Made by a program: the position numbers and the translations under genes. The notes under the pieces were generated by a model that worked only from the letters and a program-made list of their open reading frames with translations, had not been told where the DNA came from and made no database searches. 5,857 bases of DNA from Candidatus Latescibacterota bacterium (GTDB lineage: Bacteria > Latescibacterota > UBA2968 > UBA8231), in contig DPVW01000208.1 of the NCBI GenBank assembly GCA_003529325.1, positions 1-5,857 of the forward strand, written 5' to 3'. The first letter of the stretch is position 1; each line of letters begins with the position of its first letter. This document shows, piece after piece, positions 5,162 through 5,857 of this stretch.

Positions 5162-5809
5162 ATGCGCATCAAAAGCCACCGACTCATCGGTGACGACATC
5201 AGCCAACTGACCTCCCCAAATCAGGGCGGACCCTTTGCAGCGGCCGCGCCGGACACGTTGATCCTGCACTTCACCAATGGTGACGATGCCGCCTGGGCGA
5301 TCGACGCGCTGCGGGATCCGACCCCAGGGGGACGCGTGTCCGCCCACCTCGTCGTCCATCGCGATGGCGCCGTCACGCAACTGGTACCCTTCGACACCAT
5401 CGCCTGGCACGCCGGGCATTCCGCCTGGGGGGGACGTACCGACTTCAACCAGTGCAGCATCGGTATTGAAATCGATAATGCAGGCCGCCTGCAACCAGAG
5501 GCAGATCACTTCGTCAGTTGGCGGGGGACGGGGTACGACGAAAGCGACGTTGTGCAGGCGACGCATCGCAACGAGAGGGCTCCTTCCTGGTGGCACCGGT
5601 ATCCGCAGCCGCAACTGGATCGGGTCGAGTTGTTGTGCGCCCTGCTCGTCGACAGATACAAGATGCGTTGGATTCTCGGCCACGAGGAGATTGCCCCCGA
5701 TCGCAAACACGACCCGGGACCGGCGTTCCCACTCGACGAGTTACGCCAACGAGTCCTTGGGCAGGAGCCGATGCTATTCTACGAGGACATGGACAAAACG
5801 CCGATCTGA
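5162..5809 (+). CDS. N-acetylmuramoyl-L-alanine amidase, AmpD-like (Amidase_2)
   Basis: 215 aa, a complete zinc amidase of the Amidase_2/PGRP fold, which cleaves the bond between N-acetylmuramic acid and L-Ala. Zinc ligands are H36 (LILHFTNG), H174 (GHEEIAP) and D184 (KHDPGPAFP); K182 and E103 (IGIEIDN) correspond to the catalytic Lys and Glu of AmpD. SAHLVVHRDG (60-69) and AWHAGHSAWGG (81-91) are family landmarks. There is no signal peptide or lipobox, so it should act in the cytoplasm, as AmpD does on anhydro-muropeptides during murein recycling. It is somewhat longer than E. coli AmpD, with an extra segment at about 108-150 that ends in WWHRYPQPQ. I do not name it ampD because cytosolic homologues with other substrates exist and no ampE or ampG is visible. 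The ATG at 5162 is chosen although it lacks a Shine-Dalgarno; no better in-frame start is near. Confidence 0.9.
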   Translation: MRIKSHRLIGDDISQLTSPNQGGPFAAAAPDTLILHFTNGDDAAWAIDALRDPTPGGRVSAHLVVHRDGAVTQLVPFDTIAWHAGHSAWGGRTDFNQCSIGIEIDNAGRLQPEADHFVSWRGTGYDESDVVQATHRNERAPSWWHRYPQPQLDRVELLCALLVDRYKMRWILGHEEIAPDRKHDPGPAFPLDELRQRVLGQEPMLFYEDMDKTPI

Positions 5810-5857
5810 GGACCGCGCCGTTGTTGCCACAACACGATCGCCTCCGCAAGCACCCGC

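Noticed and set aside
5141..5710. 189-codon minus-strand frame opposite the amidase
   Set aside because: Shadow of the amidase, whose zinc and catalytic residues are all in the plus frame.
5822..5834. TGTTG-CCA-CAACA inverted repeat after the amidase as terminator
   Set aside because: Only a 5-bp stem with no following T-run; too weak to call.

Overview
The window is about 60% GC, has short gaps between genes, and looks like the chromosome of a proteobacterium (probably a gammaproteobacterium). The grounds are the dgcN-dgcA pair, the cytosolic AmpD-type amidase, the flagellin remnant and the codon use. No IS element, CRISPR array, tRNA or rRNA is visible, and the exact taxon cannot be read from this sequence.

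Left part (1-2427). The C-terminal half of an MFS transporter enters from the left edge and runs tail-to-tail into a two-gene minus-strand operon, dgcN then dgcA. By family these are a D-glutamate N-acetyltransferase (DUF1611) and an N-acetyl-D-glutamate racemase of the enolase superfamily. Together they would turn D-Glu into N-acetyl-L-Glu.

Middle part (2428-4557). A 119-bp divergent promoter region separates dgcN from a small plus-strand gene with one C2H2 zinc finger and a helical tail. After a 133-bp gap with no recognisable feature comes a decayed flagellin fragment. It lacks its N-terminal half, and its last residues are out of frame. The stretch 3587-3794 is ambiguous: it holds a small minus-strand ORF with a very strong ribosome binding site but weak coding bias. 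From 3795 a plus-strand reading frame with clear coding-type base bias overlaps the start of an unrecognised, mostly helical 173-aa protein.

Right part (4554-5809). A class I SAM methyltransferase (RsmC/MJ0882 type) on the minus strand converges on the helical-protein gene, the two stop codons sharing CTAG. It diverges, across only 14 bp, from an AmpD-like N-acetylmuramoyl-L-alanine amidase. Bases 5810-5857 hold nothing I can support.

How the parts fit: dgcN-dgcA is the only clear functional unit. A thin thread of D-amino-acid and murein salvage may link it to the amidase, but they lie 2.7 kb apart and are not co-transcribed. I see no undescribed multi-gene system. The least explained parts are the zinc-finger gene facing dgcN and the 3109-4557 stretch.
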